Assembly: GCA_030549775.1 (NCBI GenBank)
Contig: CM060172.1
Location: 2,106,123 to 2,170,122 of the forward strand
Reading direction: 5' to 3'
Length of the DNA stretch: 64,000 nt
From: Tamarix chinensis
Lineage: Eukaryota; Streptophyta; Magnoliopsida; Caryophyllales; Tamaricaceae
In this document: positions 11,495-25,059 of the stretch, one piece after another
How positions within the stretch are numbered: position 1 is the first letter of the stretch
Layout: each line of letters opens with the position of its first letter
Program-made: the position numbers and the translations under genes
Notes under the pieces: generated by a model
The model's input: only the letters and a program-made list of their open reading frames with translations
Database searches by the model: none
Told to the model about the DNA's origin: nothing

Positions 11495-14296
11495 TATTGT
11501 ACTAGAGGCTTTTGGTTGTTGACAATTGTGTTTTATTCTGAGATATAGTTCTCTCGATCTAAATGTTTTACAAAATTTTAGTTTATTCTATTTGGTGAGT
11601 GAATGTTGTTTAGGGTTTGGGACTAATTTTTCATTTATTTGTGATTTTTTTGTACTATATTTATGTGTTACTTATGCCTTTGTTGCCAATGTGATGATTT
11701 TTGAGTGTTTTCCATTGTTGGGATTTCATGATTCTAGATAGATTTTCTTCCATTTGGTTGTGCTAGAATATTAGATTTAGATTTGGTCGAAAGTATAGTC
11801 TCTAATAGTGTTGAATTAATGGTTTTACATTGGTTTGAGCATTTAAAGCTGGCTTTTTAGATGGACTCTATGATGTGAGAATTAGAATTAGTTGATGTAA
11901 TGCCTATTTTGAGGATATGAGAACTACAAATATGGAGTTAATATTGAGGATTTAGTAAATATGCCCCTTGTGGACACTTTTGAATCATTATTCCTAAGGA
12001 GTCGTACAGTGATAAGGAAATTAGGTGACATGGATATTTAGAGGGAAATGTTTCATTTATTAGGGATTTCACTACTTTTTGGAGCCTTTTGTATATAAGG
12101 TGGAGTGAGTTCTCTTGCTCAAGTTTGATACACTTATGTTGCTTGAGGAACTATAAATGTTAACTTAGGTTGTTGTATCATTATATGTTCTAAGTATGGA
12201 GATGCCATATGAGGAATATGTTATGGATGGACTCATGATGATTGTAGGAGAAGATATTCAAGTTCATACAATATACTTCTAGGGAGAGCTAAACCTCTAT
12301 TGGGAGGATGGTTACTATGTGGATCCACATATACTTAGATCATACCATCTTATTTAGACTCTATCGTTGATTGAGTCTTATTTATCACTTTCAATGTTGT
12401 ATAGGTATTTCTTTATTTATGATTTTTCTTTCCCTAGGTTCATTGAGGGATAAAAGTTTTGATAGGTATTATTTCTAGTTGAATAGGGAGCTTTGTGAGA
12501 TGGATGATGCTTGGAGAGTTAAGTGTGGCATACCACTGAGTGCTTACTTGGGAGATTTTTTAGATTTGTGTAGATGATACTCAGAGCTTGAAAGAGTGTG
12601 TGATAGCTCATATGAGAAGTGGACCCAACAAGTGGTTGTGTGAGCAGAGATGTAGTTGTTATTTGAACTAGGATTTTTTAGGCCTCAATGAGTTTGAATG
12701 TTTAAAGTAATATAGAAAGGCTCCAATGTTTTGGTGGATGCCTAATACTTAAGAGTCTTTTTAGGGTGTTCAAGTTGTGGTAAACTCCTTGTATATATGT
12801 GCTTGTTGTACAAGGGTTTTCAACTTCTTTTATGTTTAAACTTTTTTTTTGTAATATATCCTTTAGTTATGTATTCTTGTAAATTTTGGACCATCTTCTT
12901 GTTGTATCTTCCTCTCTTTTTACATTAATGGTGGTTTAGAGTAGTGCTCTCTTCTAGACAATGGTGTTACCTTTTTGTTGCTAGTCTAGCTCATATTATG
13001 ATTGATTGCCCATGTTTTACCTATTGGCAATTGTGTTTTGGTGTTGGTAGTTTGGTCTTCTTAGTGGATCTTTTTTATTTTAATATAGTTGTTGATAAGT
13101 TATATTTTTCTAGTTTTAGAGGTATCTAGATAACCTATTATGACTTGTTGGATTAATGAAGTGTAGTTGATGTGTAACCATGTCTTAGGAATTATAGAGA
13201 GTGTGTTGTTTCTATACATGTTGAAAAATTCGAAATAGGTCTAGTAGTAAGATTTGATTCTTTTATGTTCCTTATAGATCATTAAGATGTCGAGCTATCT
13301 AGAAGGCGTCATGCAATATTTGTTGAAGATGTATCATTATGTGGAGGTTAGGGATCATATCGACTTCATACATGAGGTGTTGACACTATCTTGGGGTGAT
13401 GAGTTACGGGATATCTCACCAGTAGTTTGGTCTTACTACTTGGCGGAGTCTCTTCATTAATATGTACCTTGGAGAGCTATAAAAGAAAGGTATGGTGATA
13501 TTTTATGTTGGGGATGAGCCCAACCTCGGTAACATATTTAAGGATCTTATTTTAGGAGTTTTCATATTTTGTCCTTAGAGCTTATACGTGTTGAGGATGA
13601 ATATGGAGGGCTCGACATAGAGTTATTCCTGGTGAGTATGGGTTATTTCCTATGGATGTGGTTGATTCCTATTCCATGATGGCTGATGATAGCTACCTAG
13701 TCGATGAGGGTAATGAGGAAGAGGAGGAAGTGAATTCAGGATGTGGTTAGCTAGGTGCTGACAACTGTTGTTAGATCACTTTGTTTTATGGTGGATAGGG
13801 GAAATGTGATATAGCATAGGTGTAGGACTCTATTATGGATGCAGTTGTTATAAGATATTTTAGGATGATAAAATTCTGGATATCATAATTATAGGTTTTG
13901 AACAGATATTTTGTACTCCTTCGTCGATGGATAGGTCAGAATATTGGACAAGAGTCATTTTTTGTTTAACAGCTATAGTTAAATTGGTGTAAGGTATTGA
14001 ATGTACATAACACTTGTATATATTATAAAGATGTGAATATTATGTTTATGTCGTGTTGTTGTTGTTTTTATTCTATTGTTGGTTTTAACCTTATAAACTT
14101 ACTTTGTAGGTCTTATGTACTTTCTTTTCCATTTCTTTCATGTTTCCATCTATTGGATCTTTTGAACCATTTATCTCATTTCCTTTCCTAATTCTGAATC
14201 ATTAAGCTTAGTTTGTTTCCTTAGTTTGAGATAAAGTGTACCTACACCTTTATGATTGAACTTTGGTGATAAAGTTTCTTTTTAAGGGAGTCATAA
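11495..14296. other. Unidentified AT-rich interval, possibly decayed transposon coding DNA
   Basis: Several stretches, notably 13290-13760, have codon-like periodicity on + and an acidic tail rich in Glu codons near 13710-13735, but stops and frame shifts occur throughout. I recognise no protease, reverse transcriptase, integrase or transposase motif. Block D begins at 14297. The interval could be the interior of an element flanked by C and D, but this is not demonstrated. Confidence 0.4.
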
Positions 14297-15230
14297 TGTA
14301 ACAATCCATTGTTCAAAAACTTTAGTTATTTAGATATTTATTTTAATTAAAATAAAACTATACTATTATGTACATTTATTACGTCCTTTAACCAAATTGA
14401 ATCTCTAGTTTCATTTTTAAATTATTTTATTTCTACTTTGTAACCCTTCCTTATAACTTCGTATCTATGAGATCTTCTAAGCCACTTGTGGCTATTAAGT
14501 TTATTCCATATCATCCTAATTCTTCTATTTTTGGAATCATTAATTTTTTTTTAGCCTCTAAGGATATTTTTAATTTCTAATTAGAGATCTTTAAGAAAAA
14601 AATATATTCATTTTCCATTTAGCACTATTTTAGTTTTTTAAGTCTTGAGATGACCCTTTTAGCTATCCAAAATTTATAAAACTATAGGGATCACTATATT
14701 TTAGTGTTATTAAGGTCAAAATAATTTTAAAAATGCTATGTAATCAATTTTATAACTTTTGAACTTTGTTAGATATTATTGGATATGTATACATTATCAT
14801 ATTCATTTTTTCTTCTTCAACCTTCCCCTAACCTTTATGAAACTTTATCCTAGCCTTACACTTGTTAAAATCAAGCCAAGTCAAGGTTCAAGATCAGCCA
14901 TAGCTGGAGTAACCCTCTCAACTACACATGTTTCCATTCTTTGTTCTTTTATCATTTTACTCTTGATATACTTTACTATTATACCCCTAAAATATCTCCA
15001 AACCTTTAGCATTTGTTCTTATCTATTAGCACCATTATCATCAGCTCAATCTCCAACCCTCTCTTTTATATCCTCTTGGCTAGTGAAACCAACACTATCA
15101 TCCACACCACCATTTACCACCCCAAACACCATCAAACCACCACTAGTCTTCATCATTTCTTCTTCTTTTCTTCTAATTTGAATATTATATTCACTACTTT
15201 ACATTTTTAACTAAATAAAAATCATGCCAA
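14297..15230 (+). mobile_element. LTR-like block D, 5' part only
   Basis: Begins TGTAACAATCC, is AT-rich for about 500 bp, then becomes pyrimidine-rich (14995-15190). This is the same order as the first part of the A family in sense. No matching right end is seen and similarity fades near 15230, so it is treated as truncated. Confidence 0.4.
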
Positions 15231-16799
15231 ATATATATATATATATTTAGATAAGTAAATTTAAAAATAAAAAGGAAAATAGGCATGTAATTAAAAAATA
15301 ATAATAACACACCATAAATGTAAGGAAAAAATAGAAAAATGCAAGACTCAACCCCCATATTTCGATTAGTTATTTCCCGCAATGATGAAGCAAGATTAAA
15401 TAGAAAAAAGGAAGGGGTAAAAGCTCGCGAGGAAGAGGAACAAGGAGGACCACCATGCCCAAACTAAAGACCATATATCAAAAAGTGTTTCTTTCTATAA
15501 AGATATAAGGTCACTAGCAATAATGATAGGAAGTTTATGACTTTCTCGTAGAAATACATACTTGACATAGCACGGTAAAGGTTTCAACTCTACTTTTGGA
15601 GTTTTTTTATAGAGAGTAGTTTTTTTATAATAATAAGCAATCACTATGCTAGTAGGATAAGCTCTTACAGTAGAAACATATTACTATATTTCTTTATGCA
15701 CCTAAAATGATTCCTTTAATTTCTCATGTATAACTATTTTCATAGTTGCTATAAGAACAACTTCTAAAGAATCATCACTTGTAAATTCGTCAACTTAATC
15801 AGACAAGCTATCAATCACATTGATGTGTGTGTGAGGATCATATTTTCAAATTAATGAGAATATGGCTCTATTGTATTGATAATAATTAGAATAAGGCTTG
15901 ACAATGATGGATAGATGGTAATAACATTCAAATAGGGTGAGTTAAAGATAAATAGGTTTTGAACCAAAGTGATGATGATTCAGTGATGGTGGATGGGGGA
16001 TGATGATGGTTCGAATGTGTTGTGTTAATTAAGATGTGTATTTGATAATGGTATATTGATGGTGCTAAGATTTGAAGGTTAGGGTTTAGATGAAGGATGA
16101 GATTGTGGTTTAGGGTTAGGGTTTGATTCAAATAGAAAAGATAAAGTATTGTTTGGTTCGGATGAAAGGCGGTAGCGTTTTGAATGGTAGTTTAGGGTTT
16201 CTAATCTGTAAACCAAATTAAGTCTTTCCGTAACATCAAATTAGATTGGTATTTAGATGAGAATTATGGATTAAGGAGAGTATAACATATATGAATTAAT
16301 CTCTAATTCACAAAGACGAAGAGATTAAACCTTCCAAGCTAAATTGTTCACACATATTCGATTAACTTGAATTGAACTCACACATAATTCGCTTGTATTT
16401 AACTTCAATATTGATCGTCAACTTCAATATCTCATACTTGTGCCTTCTATGGCTGCTAATAACCATTCTACCACTAGCTAAAAGCATAATTCAAAAGATT
16501 TTAAGCTAAAAGATATTATGCTATCTTTATGCTAACTTTATGCTTTAACTATTATCCAACTCTACTACTTAATTAATTAATTATATACTCGAAAAGTCTG
16601 AAAATAAACTTCCCGTGCACGTAGTTACTCATTCCATGCATGCCAAGCACATGCACATAGATACTTAGTTGCTTGTTTGTTACGTTTCTAGCAATGTAAC
16701 CATCGGTTGGTCTTTAAAATTGCGGAAGACACTTTCCAAATGAAGAGTAATTGGTTCCATAATTATAAAAGTCAATTGTTGAGTTTTCACTCATGCATC
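15231..16799. other. No recognised gene
   Basis: AT-rich DNA with short interstitial TTTAGGG-like words near 16080-16125 and no coherent coding signal on either strand. It may contain the continuation of the neighbouring Athila-like remnant, but I cannot identify reverse transcriptase in it. Confidence 0.4.
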
Positions 16800-17597
16800 A
16801 CACATAAACTTTTAGCAACATATTCAAAATCATTAGGATATCGTAGGGAATCATAAATATTAAAAAAAATCATTTCATCGTTAAATTCCATGGTTAGAAC
16901 CCCATCATACCCATAAAATTTAATTCGAGAGGTTTTCAGAAATGGTGTTCCTCATATAATACGAGAAGGGTTAGGGGATCCATCATCCTGCATATCTAAT
17001 ATATAAAGATTAGTGGGAAAAGCAAGTTCATTTACTTGCACTAGTTTATCCTCAATCACCCCTTTGGGACATGTATTAGACCTATCACCTATTCGTATTA
17101 CAACATGGGTCCCTTTTAAATGTATTAAACTTATAGCATTAAATATTGAAAAATGTATGAGATCTATAGAATCTCCTAAGTCTAGCATGGATTTCCCATA
17201 CCTCGTGTTTCCAATTTTACATGGAATGGTAAATACCAGCATCCTTACACTTAAGTGGGAGTTTCCTTTGTGAAATAGCAAATATATTCTCTCTCATACA
17301 CACTTTTTCATCCCCTTTTAATTTTCTCTTATTAGTGCACAAATCTTTTCAAAACTTTGCATACATTGGCTATTGCTTAATAGCCTCAATTAAGGATATG
17401 CTTACCTCCACTTTTTTAAAGATCTCAAATATGTCTTTTTCATGATCTTTCTTCTTACTCTTAGCTAACAAACTATGAAAAGGTCCTACAAGTTTATATG
17501 GATTAGGAAATTTTACTTCAATTACTGATGTTGGAACTCTGTGAACCAAGGAATTCTTATGAAAGTAGAATGATGATAGGTAATGAAAGAGTACCAA
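16800..17597 (-). pseudogene. Athila/Tat-like gypsy remnant: end of gag and aspartic protease
   Basis: Minus-strand frames at 17597-17370 resemble the gag C-terminal region of Athila/Tat elements (LAKSKKKDHEKDIFEIFKKV). The frame 17281-16952 resembles the retropepsin: IPCKIGN, then MLDLGDSIDLI around the catalytic Asp, then CPKGVIEDKLVQVNELAFP and LDMQDDGSPNPSRI. The Asp of the LDLG motif is kept. Frames shift between gag and protease and a stop follows SRII. About 120 bp more can be read to 16800 (DGVLTMEFNDEM). Reverse transcriptase does not follow, so the element is truncated. Assignment rests on remembered family motifs. Confidence 0.75.
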
Positions 17598-17599
17598 GG

Positions 17600-18167
17600 G
17601 GAAAATTCAGAGGAGAGAACAAAAGTGAGAGAATTATATTATGATTTTAGATCCACCAAAATGAATATAATACCTCATATATATAGTGGTATAATGAGGG
17701 AGGAGGAAGAGGAAAAAATATTGTGGGATCAAGGACAACAAATTACCTAGATTTATGTAGAATATCGGTCCAGCAAAGGAATGGTATGTACTTCTAGTGA
17801 GGGACTAGTCTAAGGCAAACATGAGCATGCTTGGTAGGTTTTTAGGCTACCTCTTGTCCTTTGGCACTACACTCCAAGTCCCAATAATACTAGTTTGTGA
17901 AAGACCTATATCATTACACCTTATAAAACCTCATCCACAATATAAGTTATTCCCCTAAGGCATAAAAGCTAAGCTTAGATTACATTGCTGACACTCAGGC
18001 ACATCAACTACTTCCATGAGGTAGATAAAATAGCATTTGCTTACATTTCCAATGATTAAAAATATACATTAAACATTTTAACCCCAAAACATCCTAATAT
18101 AAACTAATAAACAAAAATTACATCCTAAAAGACTGATGAATGGGTTGGCTTGTCAATATGCGTGTTG

Positions 18168-18203
<36 letters not shown>

Positions 18204-19489
18204 AATATAAACAAATAAGCTTATGCATAAAAGATCATCAGACACTTCTATTTAATATTTTTTAATAAAAATAAGTAAATTATATTTTACAAAAGCTTAT
18301 CATATACCATACATGCCTCATAACAAGTAATGACAAACAAGCTTAATTCAAGACAAAACACTGTCAACCATTCGAATCACTAAACAATCGCTCAACACAT
18401 TTTGCTAAGAAGAAAACAAAACTGCATAAATTCCATCAATTTTTTATAAACCACAAATTTGAAATTTTGATAAAAATAAGATGGTATAAAAATATAGCTT
18501 ACTCATGAAGCTTCATTTTCCTTACTTCTACATGTGAAGATTTAGGGGATAACCTTTAAATAAGGGCCACATGATACTCACTGTAGTTCTTATAAAACAA
18601 TTTCCTGGGTTATTAAAGGCTTTAAATTTAGGATCTGCTATATTGTTTAAGAAAATGCAAGAATTGAGGTTATGATTTAACATTCTATCCTCTCTAAAGG
18701 CGAGGCTGAGGATTCTATCAGTAATGAACACATTCTAAGAAAATTATTCATCTTCCCAATATAAAATGAGATAATTTCAATCATCTTATAGTACTACTTA
18801 TATGCCCCCTCAACTTACTCTCTTTCCGTTCCTATATATTTACTACTCTTAATCTTCCTTTAACTTTATAGCTCTATATCTTTAAACTTAAAACCTATAA
18901 ATCTCCATTTTTAATCCTTTATTAGGGCACCATCCACACCACTATTATCTTCAACCATAGATATCTGCATAAATCCTCATACGATTGCCATTAGAGGAGG
19001 AATTCAACAAAATGAGCTTCCTGATGGTAATCGAACTTATATAATTCATGTTACCCCTACACCAACCACCAATTTTTATAAAGGCATTGGTAAAACCTTT
19101 AACCTTATGAAGGATCTATTTCTCAAACATCTTAATAATTCTTCTGATTCCTCTATTTCTCAACCTTTAAATACATCCATCACACCCTTAATTTTTTATG
19201 CCCCTTTTTCATCTTTGACGAATCGATCGATTAAGAATCAATTAGTTATGAACCCCTTTGTAATCTTCTGGTTTTCATCTTTAATAAATCATTTGATCAC
19301 AAAGCAATTGGTTATGAACCCTTTTCATAATCTTCCCCCTTCGATCAATATTTATGAACCTTCATCATTTTACTTAGATTCTCTTCTCCTAAGTAACATT
19401 ACTAAATATTAGCTTGAGCATTTTCATTTAAACACTATATTTCTCCTTTTGTTACTTTGATTCAGCTAACCCCCTTGGATAGAGCCAAT
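17600..19489. other. No recognised gene; repeat debris with an (AT)n tract
   Basis: AT-rich sequence. Short frames (for example 19107-19412) have no recognisable domain. The segment around 17885-17925 is related to 8695-8745. Nothing here supports a host gene. Confidence 0.4.
18171..18201. repeat. (AT)n dinucleotide repeat
   Basis: An uninterrupted AT run of about 15 units. Confidence 0.95.
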
Positions 19490-19870
19490 GAATCACTTAG
19501 TAGTACATAACTTTATATGCCAACGCTTTACGCTGGCATACGTTTTGCCTTGCCCCCATTTATAAGAGAAATCCTTCAAACTTATCGGCTAATCCTAGCT
19601 CAATTTGTTCCCAATGCTTAAAGAATGGTGACAAAATTTCTATATGGTTTCCATTTGTTGGAAGTCAAACCAGCAATTGAATTTTTAAGGCATTTATTTA
19701 AAATTTTAAGCCATTTGTCGGCCCAAGTCTTCTATTACATTTAGACTAGAGGTAAGAATAGATTTATTAAAGAGTCTTGTTCTTCTATAAAAAGAAGGTA
19801 GTCCCAATATTTCTTCGTCTTAGCAAATTTTGAATGGAATTTGTCCATGTGGAGTCAGCTTAATCTTAAT
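19490..19870 (+). pseudogene. Remnant of 'putative gypsy type transposon' domain protein (PF04195-like)
   Basis: Plus-strand frames read LPPFIREILQTYRLILAQFV, then MVTKFLYGFHLLEVKPAIEF, then a region with KNRFIKESCSSIKRR and YFFVLANFEWNL. This order (a hydrophobic start, an 'LAQFVPNA' element, a 'LLEVKPAIEFLRHLF' element, then 'K...FFV') is what I recall for the plant family labelled putative gypsy-type transposon. At least three in-frame stops occur, so it is a dead copy. No LTR or neighbouring pol could be tied to it. Similarity is from memory and should be confirmed by profile search. Confidence 0.55.
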
Positions 19871-20199
19871 GTTAGAAGGTATCCACCCTGATCTCTAGAG
19901 TTAGAAGTCTACATACACTAGTTCAACAAATTTATGTAGAATGGGTATACCATAAATGATAATGAAGTCGGGAATAGTCATGTCATCCTTAAGAAGATAG
20001 GGTTAATTTATAATATAGGTGAGTAACTTATTCTCATTCCATCATTTCTATTCATTTATTGACTTAACAAGTCTATCAGCTTATAGAATTATCTTATTTT
20101 TCTCCACAGAACACAACACATGGTAATGTGGATGCTTGAAGATGATTTTATCATACAATCAAGCATGATTTTGCGTTGTCTTCATACATGCTATCGAAG

Positions 20200-20669
20200 G
20201 TCTTCTTGTTTCAAATGGTGTAGCTTGATGCCTTCAATGTTGGAATTGGATCTTTAACAAGACCAACCTAATTTTAAGGAGAAATCGCAAAGTATTCTCT
20301 ATTGAATAACCTCAATTCTCAAGATAAACTCACTTAGATAGGAAGGGAGAAGTTTTAAAATTCTTAAGCTTTCTATTACACTTGATTATTAACATGTACA
20401 AGTTTAATGAGTGTTAGCTAAACCAAATCGGGAAAGCAACCACTTACTGAAAGGCGAGGGGAATCACTCGTGAGGGACATGATGAGGTGAGAGAAAGAAA
20501 AGGAAAAAGAAAAGGGAGGGTTTAATGATTAGAATAAAAAATTTAATTAATGATTAGGGTTACAATTGAAGAGTTACAACAGATAAGTAAAGCTAAAGTT
20601 TAGGGTTAAGCCTTAGATAAAATGATAAACACCCAAAAATAAAGGTTGAAAAAATTTTAGAATGTTACA
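20200..20669 (-). mobile_element. LTR-like fragment G (start of a minus-oriented block)
   Basis: On the minus strand it begins TGTAACATTCTAAAAT at 20669 and passes into a pyrimidine-rich tract (purine-rich GAGAGAAAGAAAAGG on + near 20490), the order seen at the start of the A-family blocks. The left limit is not defined. Confidence 0.35.
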
Positions 20670-20839
20670 ATACCATTTTCCATTGGTAGCAAACACTTAG
20701 AGATAGTAATAATGTTAAAGATGGGTAGAAAGGAGAAAATTTAAGAGAATTGGATAGAAAGAGGCTAATGTATTTTGGAAAATTTTGGAGAGCATAGGAA
20801 TTGATGTGAGCTCATAAAGAAAATAAAAATAAAAAAGGT

Positions 20840-23410
20840 CTCATGGCATGCTTACATGGAGATCATGGAAAAATAATAATATAATAAATGCATTGTAATC
20901 ATACAATGTAAACTACATTATAAATCTTCCTTTAGTGATTATATACTATCTAGTTTTTAAGATAATTCATTCAACCACACATAATTCTCCATCATGAATA
21001 AAAGGCATGGTACCATACATACATAGTAGGATATCACACCCACTATACACTTAGTACACCTCTTGCAAGGGCTAACACACTATGGGATACCACACCTACC
21101 CTACATTATTGAAGTACATCTACGTGGATTGTGTTGGAATACCTCACCCACCACACCTTGAATTCCTTCTCTATAAGAGCTAAAAGTTGGGATACCACAC
21201 CCACCTGTGCAATGGACAATACAAAGTGCCAGGGGCTTATACTAGGATACTTCACCCACTTGAACTGGATACTGATGCCATGCCGGTTTGCTACAATATA
21301 ATCCTATAACCCAAAGATATGCATACACCCCCTAACATCTACTACCTTTAAAGAAGAAAATAAGTATTGAGTGAAAATAAAAACCACATGATGACCCACC
21401 CACTAACTCTTGGCTATCTACCTCAAGAGTTAAAGAAAAAAGTCCAAATGAAACCTTAATCCATTAAATATTAATTACCAAGTGATATCACAAATCATAA
21501 TTTAATTCCATTATTATTTGGATGGGTGTTTCCAAGTGATAACTCTAAACACATCATAAGTCATATAAGCCACCAAACTCAACCAATTAAAGGCCCATTT
21601 ATCATCATTTTAATCCATAATAAATTATAGGGTAAAAATGGTTGAAATCATAATTTAAATGGTGAAATTAAATGGAGATATTAACATAGAAAGCCCAAAA
21701 TAAGAACAACAATTAACAACAAACATGTCAAAATACAACCGAACAAGTCTACCGGTTAGTCTCACCAATCTACTATTCTTGAGAAACTAGCCAATGGGAT
21801 TGGCCCAACATATTTATGAGTATATTAATAGAGTAGACCACTTCATTCACAAGGTCACCATTCGATGGGTTTGCCACACTGATGGATTAATTATAGGGAG
21901 CAATCAAATTATCTTGCAACAAGTCGGTCAAAATTTTCAAACTAAGCGATTGTTCACATATCTAGTCGATGGGTTCAATGAACTGATGGACTAGATTTGA
22001 TAAAATAGCACCCAAACTTGCAATCCTCATACCAAAAATTCACCAAAATTTACCATATTAATCCTAGCATATTTCCTATCTTATAAAACACAAAAGGAGA
22101 CATGTTGTATTCATAGAATCACATGAATACATGATAACATTAGCATTACACAAAATCATTCTCAAAACTATCAAAATCATGTTTAAATTTTAAGAAGAAA
22201 ACTCTACCATATGCTCGAATCCCAGAATAAAATTAACTTATACTCAAGATAGAACCATAAAAAAAAAAGAACCACAATAATCAACAAAAAACCTTATTCA
22301 TATTAAAGATAAGGATAACTTACCTCTAAGAAATTCTTCTCAAACATAATACTCCTAACTTGATGACTATTTGGCAAGACCTCAATTGTTAAGAGAATAA
22401 AGCATTAAAACTATTAAAACTCCTTTAACTCCATTAAAAATCAAAAAACATAAGCACTTCTCAACATTCTCTCAAAACATTTTTTTTAAGGAGAATGAAG
22501 CTAGAATCTCCAACCTTTATCAAACTTTAATCGTCCCCTACTTAGGAGAAATAAGGGAGAGCCAAAGCTAAGATTATAAGAAGAAAAGAGAGATAATAAC
22601 TCAACCAATAAGGGTAGAAAACAAGAGAAAACCTTTTTTTCTCATTAAAGAGGAAAAAAGGAAGAAAAATGGAGATTACCCAATACTTATGAATTTTGAC
22701 AAGGGAAAGAGGAGAGAATGAACAAGTGTAGAAGGTGAAGAGTGAATTGCATAAAAAATGGCATGCATAAGAGAGAGTGATGGTCGACATTCTCAATTGA
22801 GAGAAAGGAAAATCTGACTTATGTTGAGTGTGGGAACCCAAAGTGTAAAGGGGCCACCACTTGAGATAAAGGAGGTAGGTTTGATCAGTAAGTCACATAG
22901 AAGAGGTTTGGTAGGTCAAGGGAGTGGTGTAGGAAGTCAAAAATGTAGCCATAGCTTCCAAAAGAGAGAAGAAATTGAGGGAGAAGAGAGAAGGTGAGAT
23001 ATGGCTTAAAATTTTATTTTTGGAGAAATTTAGCTAAATAAAAATCATAGAGTGATCTAAATAACATAAAAATAATCCTAAAGTCCCAAAATATTCTTAT
23101 TAGTATAAATATATTCTATTAGAAGTTTTTATAATTGAAATGATATTCGAATCAAAATATAAAAAAAAGATCTGAAATCGTAAGACGACCAATTATTTGG
23201 TTTGAACAAACCAGTTAAAAGGTTTATCAAGAAAAAAATTACTAGTATTGTAGCATACCAATCGATCAGTTAGGCAAACCAATGGATTAATGCGCTTGAA
23301 ATTTACAACTTTATTGAGATTTCATGCCCTTTCCAAACCAAAACTCATTTTGTTTCCATATCTACATAATTTTATATATAATTTAAAGGATTTTAGAATA
23401 GGGTATTAAA
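20840..23410 (-). mobile_element. LTR block B1, relative of F
   Basis: It shares with block F (62018 onward) a colinear set of landmarks: an ATGCTTACATG-like word, then ATAATAAT, then repeated GGATACCACACCCACC units (21030-21260), then an array rich in CGATGGGTT and CCGGTTAG words (21745-21990). On the minus strand it starts near 23410 with an AATACCC motif followed by a pyrimidine-rich tract (22540-23010 on the opposite strand). The end that should carry TGTAACACC is missing, so this copy is truncated near 20840. Confidence 0.6.
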
Positions 23411-23965
23411 GCTGGGCACAAATTTATTTAGAATACAAATATAGGGACAATTTATACCCATTGGATCAATGAAAAAATGGCAAATATGGCACATCAATTC
23501 TATACCTTATGTCATTTTCGATGCACATTTATTCCCCTTTGTTCATCTTATTCTTTAATCACCTCTTGTTCCATCTTATTTCAGAATCCATGCCCATATC
23601 ACTCCTCTGATCTCCATTTCATGTTGCATTCTTCTATTTTCAACTCAATATTCATCGTTGGCATTTGTTTCTGTAATAATCCATCTCCAACTCTCTACAA
23701 ACCCTTCTAAAGCAACTCTCAACAATCACGTACATGAAATAATAATGAATGAATTTAATTCAAGCTAGATGTTTGTGCCAAAAACCAAATTATTATAACT
23801 ATAAGAGAAAATTTCTAGCTAGAATCACTCTTCCAATTCCATAGAATTAATAATTAATTAGTAAGAAAATAAAAAATAAAGAAGGAAATAAATGTTGGTT
23901 TCTGATTCAATTATGGGAAACAATATAATAGAGGAAAGAAACCATCAAGACTACCACTGAAGACC
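23411..23965. other. No recognised gene
   Basis: Spacer between B1 and the copia stack. One short open frame (23477-23710) is Ser/Phe/Cys-rich with no domain and no supporting context. Confidence 0.4.
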
Positions 23966-24450
23966 TATTGAAGTAATGCCAGAACATTTAGCTTTTATTT
24001 GCTCATTTTTTCTTGATCCACGTTAGTGGGCAAGTTGATTTCTTTCAGCTTTTACTCTCCTTTACCAAATTTCATATTTTAATTGCTTATTTGGGTTATT
24101 TTGTGTAGCTAGTGGGATAAATTTCAATTTTAACTAGTTCTTCAACATTTTTTAGGAGATAGAAACCAAATTATTTTTTGAATTTTATTCTCACTCTCTC
24201 TTTAATATTTACAAAACTATTGGTCATTAAATCTGAATTTTTCACTCCTCTTGTCATGAGTGCATAGGTTTTGAGGTGTTGTATTAACCTTGGGATGGAC
24301 CAGGGAAGAAGGGATTTGTACCAAAGTTCAATAGAATTTCACTTCAAGGCAGTGAAGTCTTTCATGGCACAACAAAGAACGATACGGTTTTATTTCTTCT
24401 GAATTATTGTGGTCATATATTACTATGTATGCACACTAATTTACTAACGT
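23966..24450 (+). repeat. 5' LTR of copia-1 (approximate right end)
   Basis: Matches 41539-42220 with large differences: the right copy has about 220 bp of extra sequence (41655-41880) and this copy has about 30 bp extra before GGTCATAT. The exact inner boundary and a primer-binding site could not be fixed. Confidence 0.65.
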
Positions 24451-25059
24451 TTTGAAGTGAAATTATAGTAGTATATGTAGCATCTTACATTTAGTTTACT
24501 ACTTCCATTAGCTAAATATTTGTTGTTGCTCAAATTTTGAATTTAAACTTGTGGTTCATTTAATTTATTTTTATCAAAATTAATTATGAGTTTGTCACTC
24601 AATTCTATTTTGATATTTAAAATTCTTTATCCTAGATTTTTTTCTTTAGTTGTTTCAAGTTTGTGAATTAGTTCGAATTTAATATACCGACATTGCAATT
24701 GTTTGGGTATTACTGATCGGTGTTATTGTGCTTTGATGCCTGTTAAATTTCTTCTCAAACATATTATGGTAAGAGCGTTAATTGGGCTTCGTTACTAGTT
24801 ACTACTGATTTCATGTCCAAATTTGTGTATTGATGCTACATTGTGCTATCTTAGATCAAATTTCCTACGGTTGCTATTAATTTTCTAAAGTTTTTTATGA
24901 TATGTCAAGGTTTATCCCTTGGATGATATTAATTATTATAGGTAGTCTCAAAGGATTCTGATTTTATTCGAAGCTCTTTATGTTGATTATGTTATATTCA
25001 CTAATCAACTTGTCAAATAATTTGTTGCAACCACTTCCACTGCCACTCTGGTCAGTCCT

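Noticed and set aside
9590..11499. Target duplication for block C
   Set aside because: The flanking pentamers ATAAT and TATTG do not match, so the ends are left tentative.
16070..16130. Interstitial telomere repeat (TTTAGGG-like words)
   Set aside because: Only two or three scattered imperfect units; TTAGGGTTT words are common elsewhere in this AT-rich DNA.
19107..19412. Plus-strand frame of 101 codons with repeated NQLVMNPF words
   Set aside because: Internal repetition comes from a local DNA duplication; no domain or context supports a gene.
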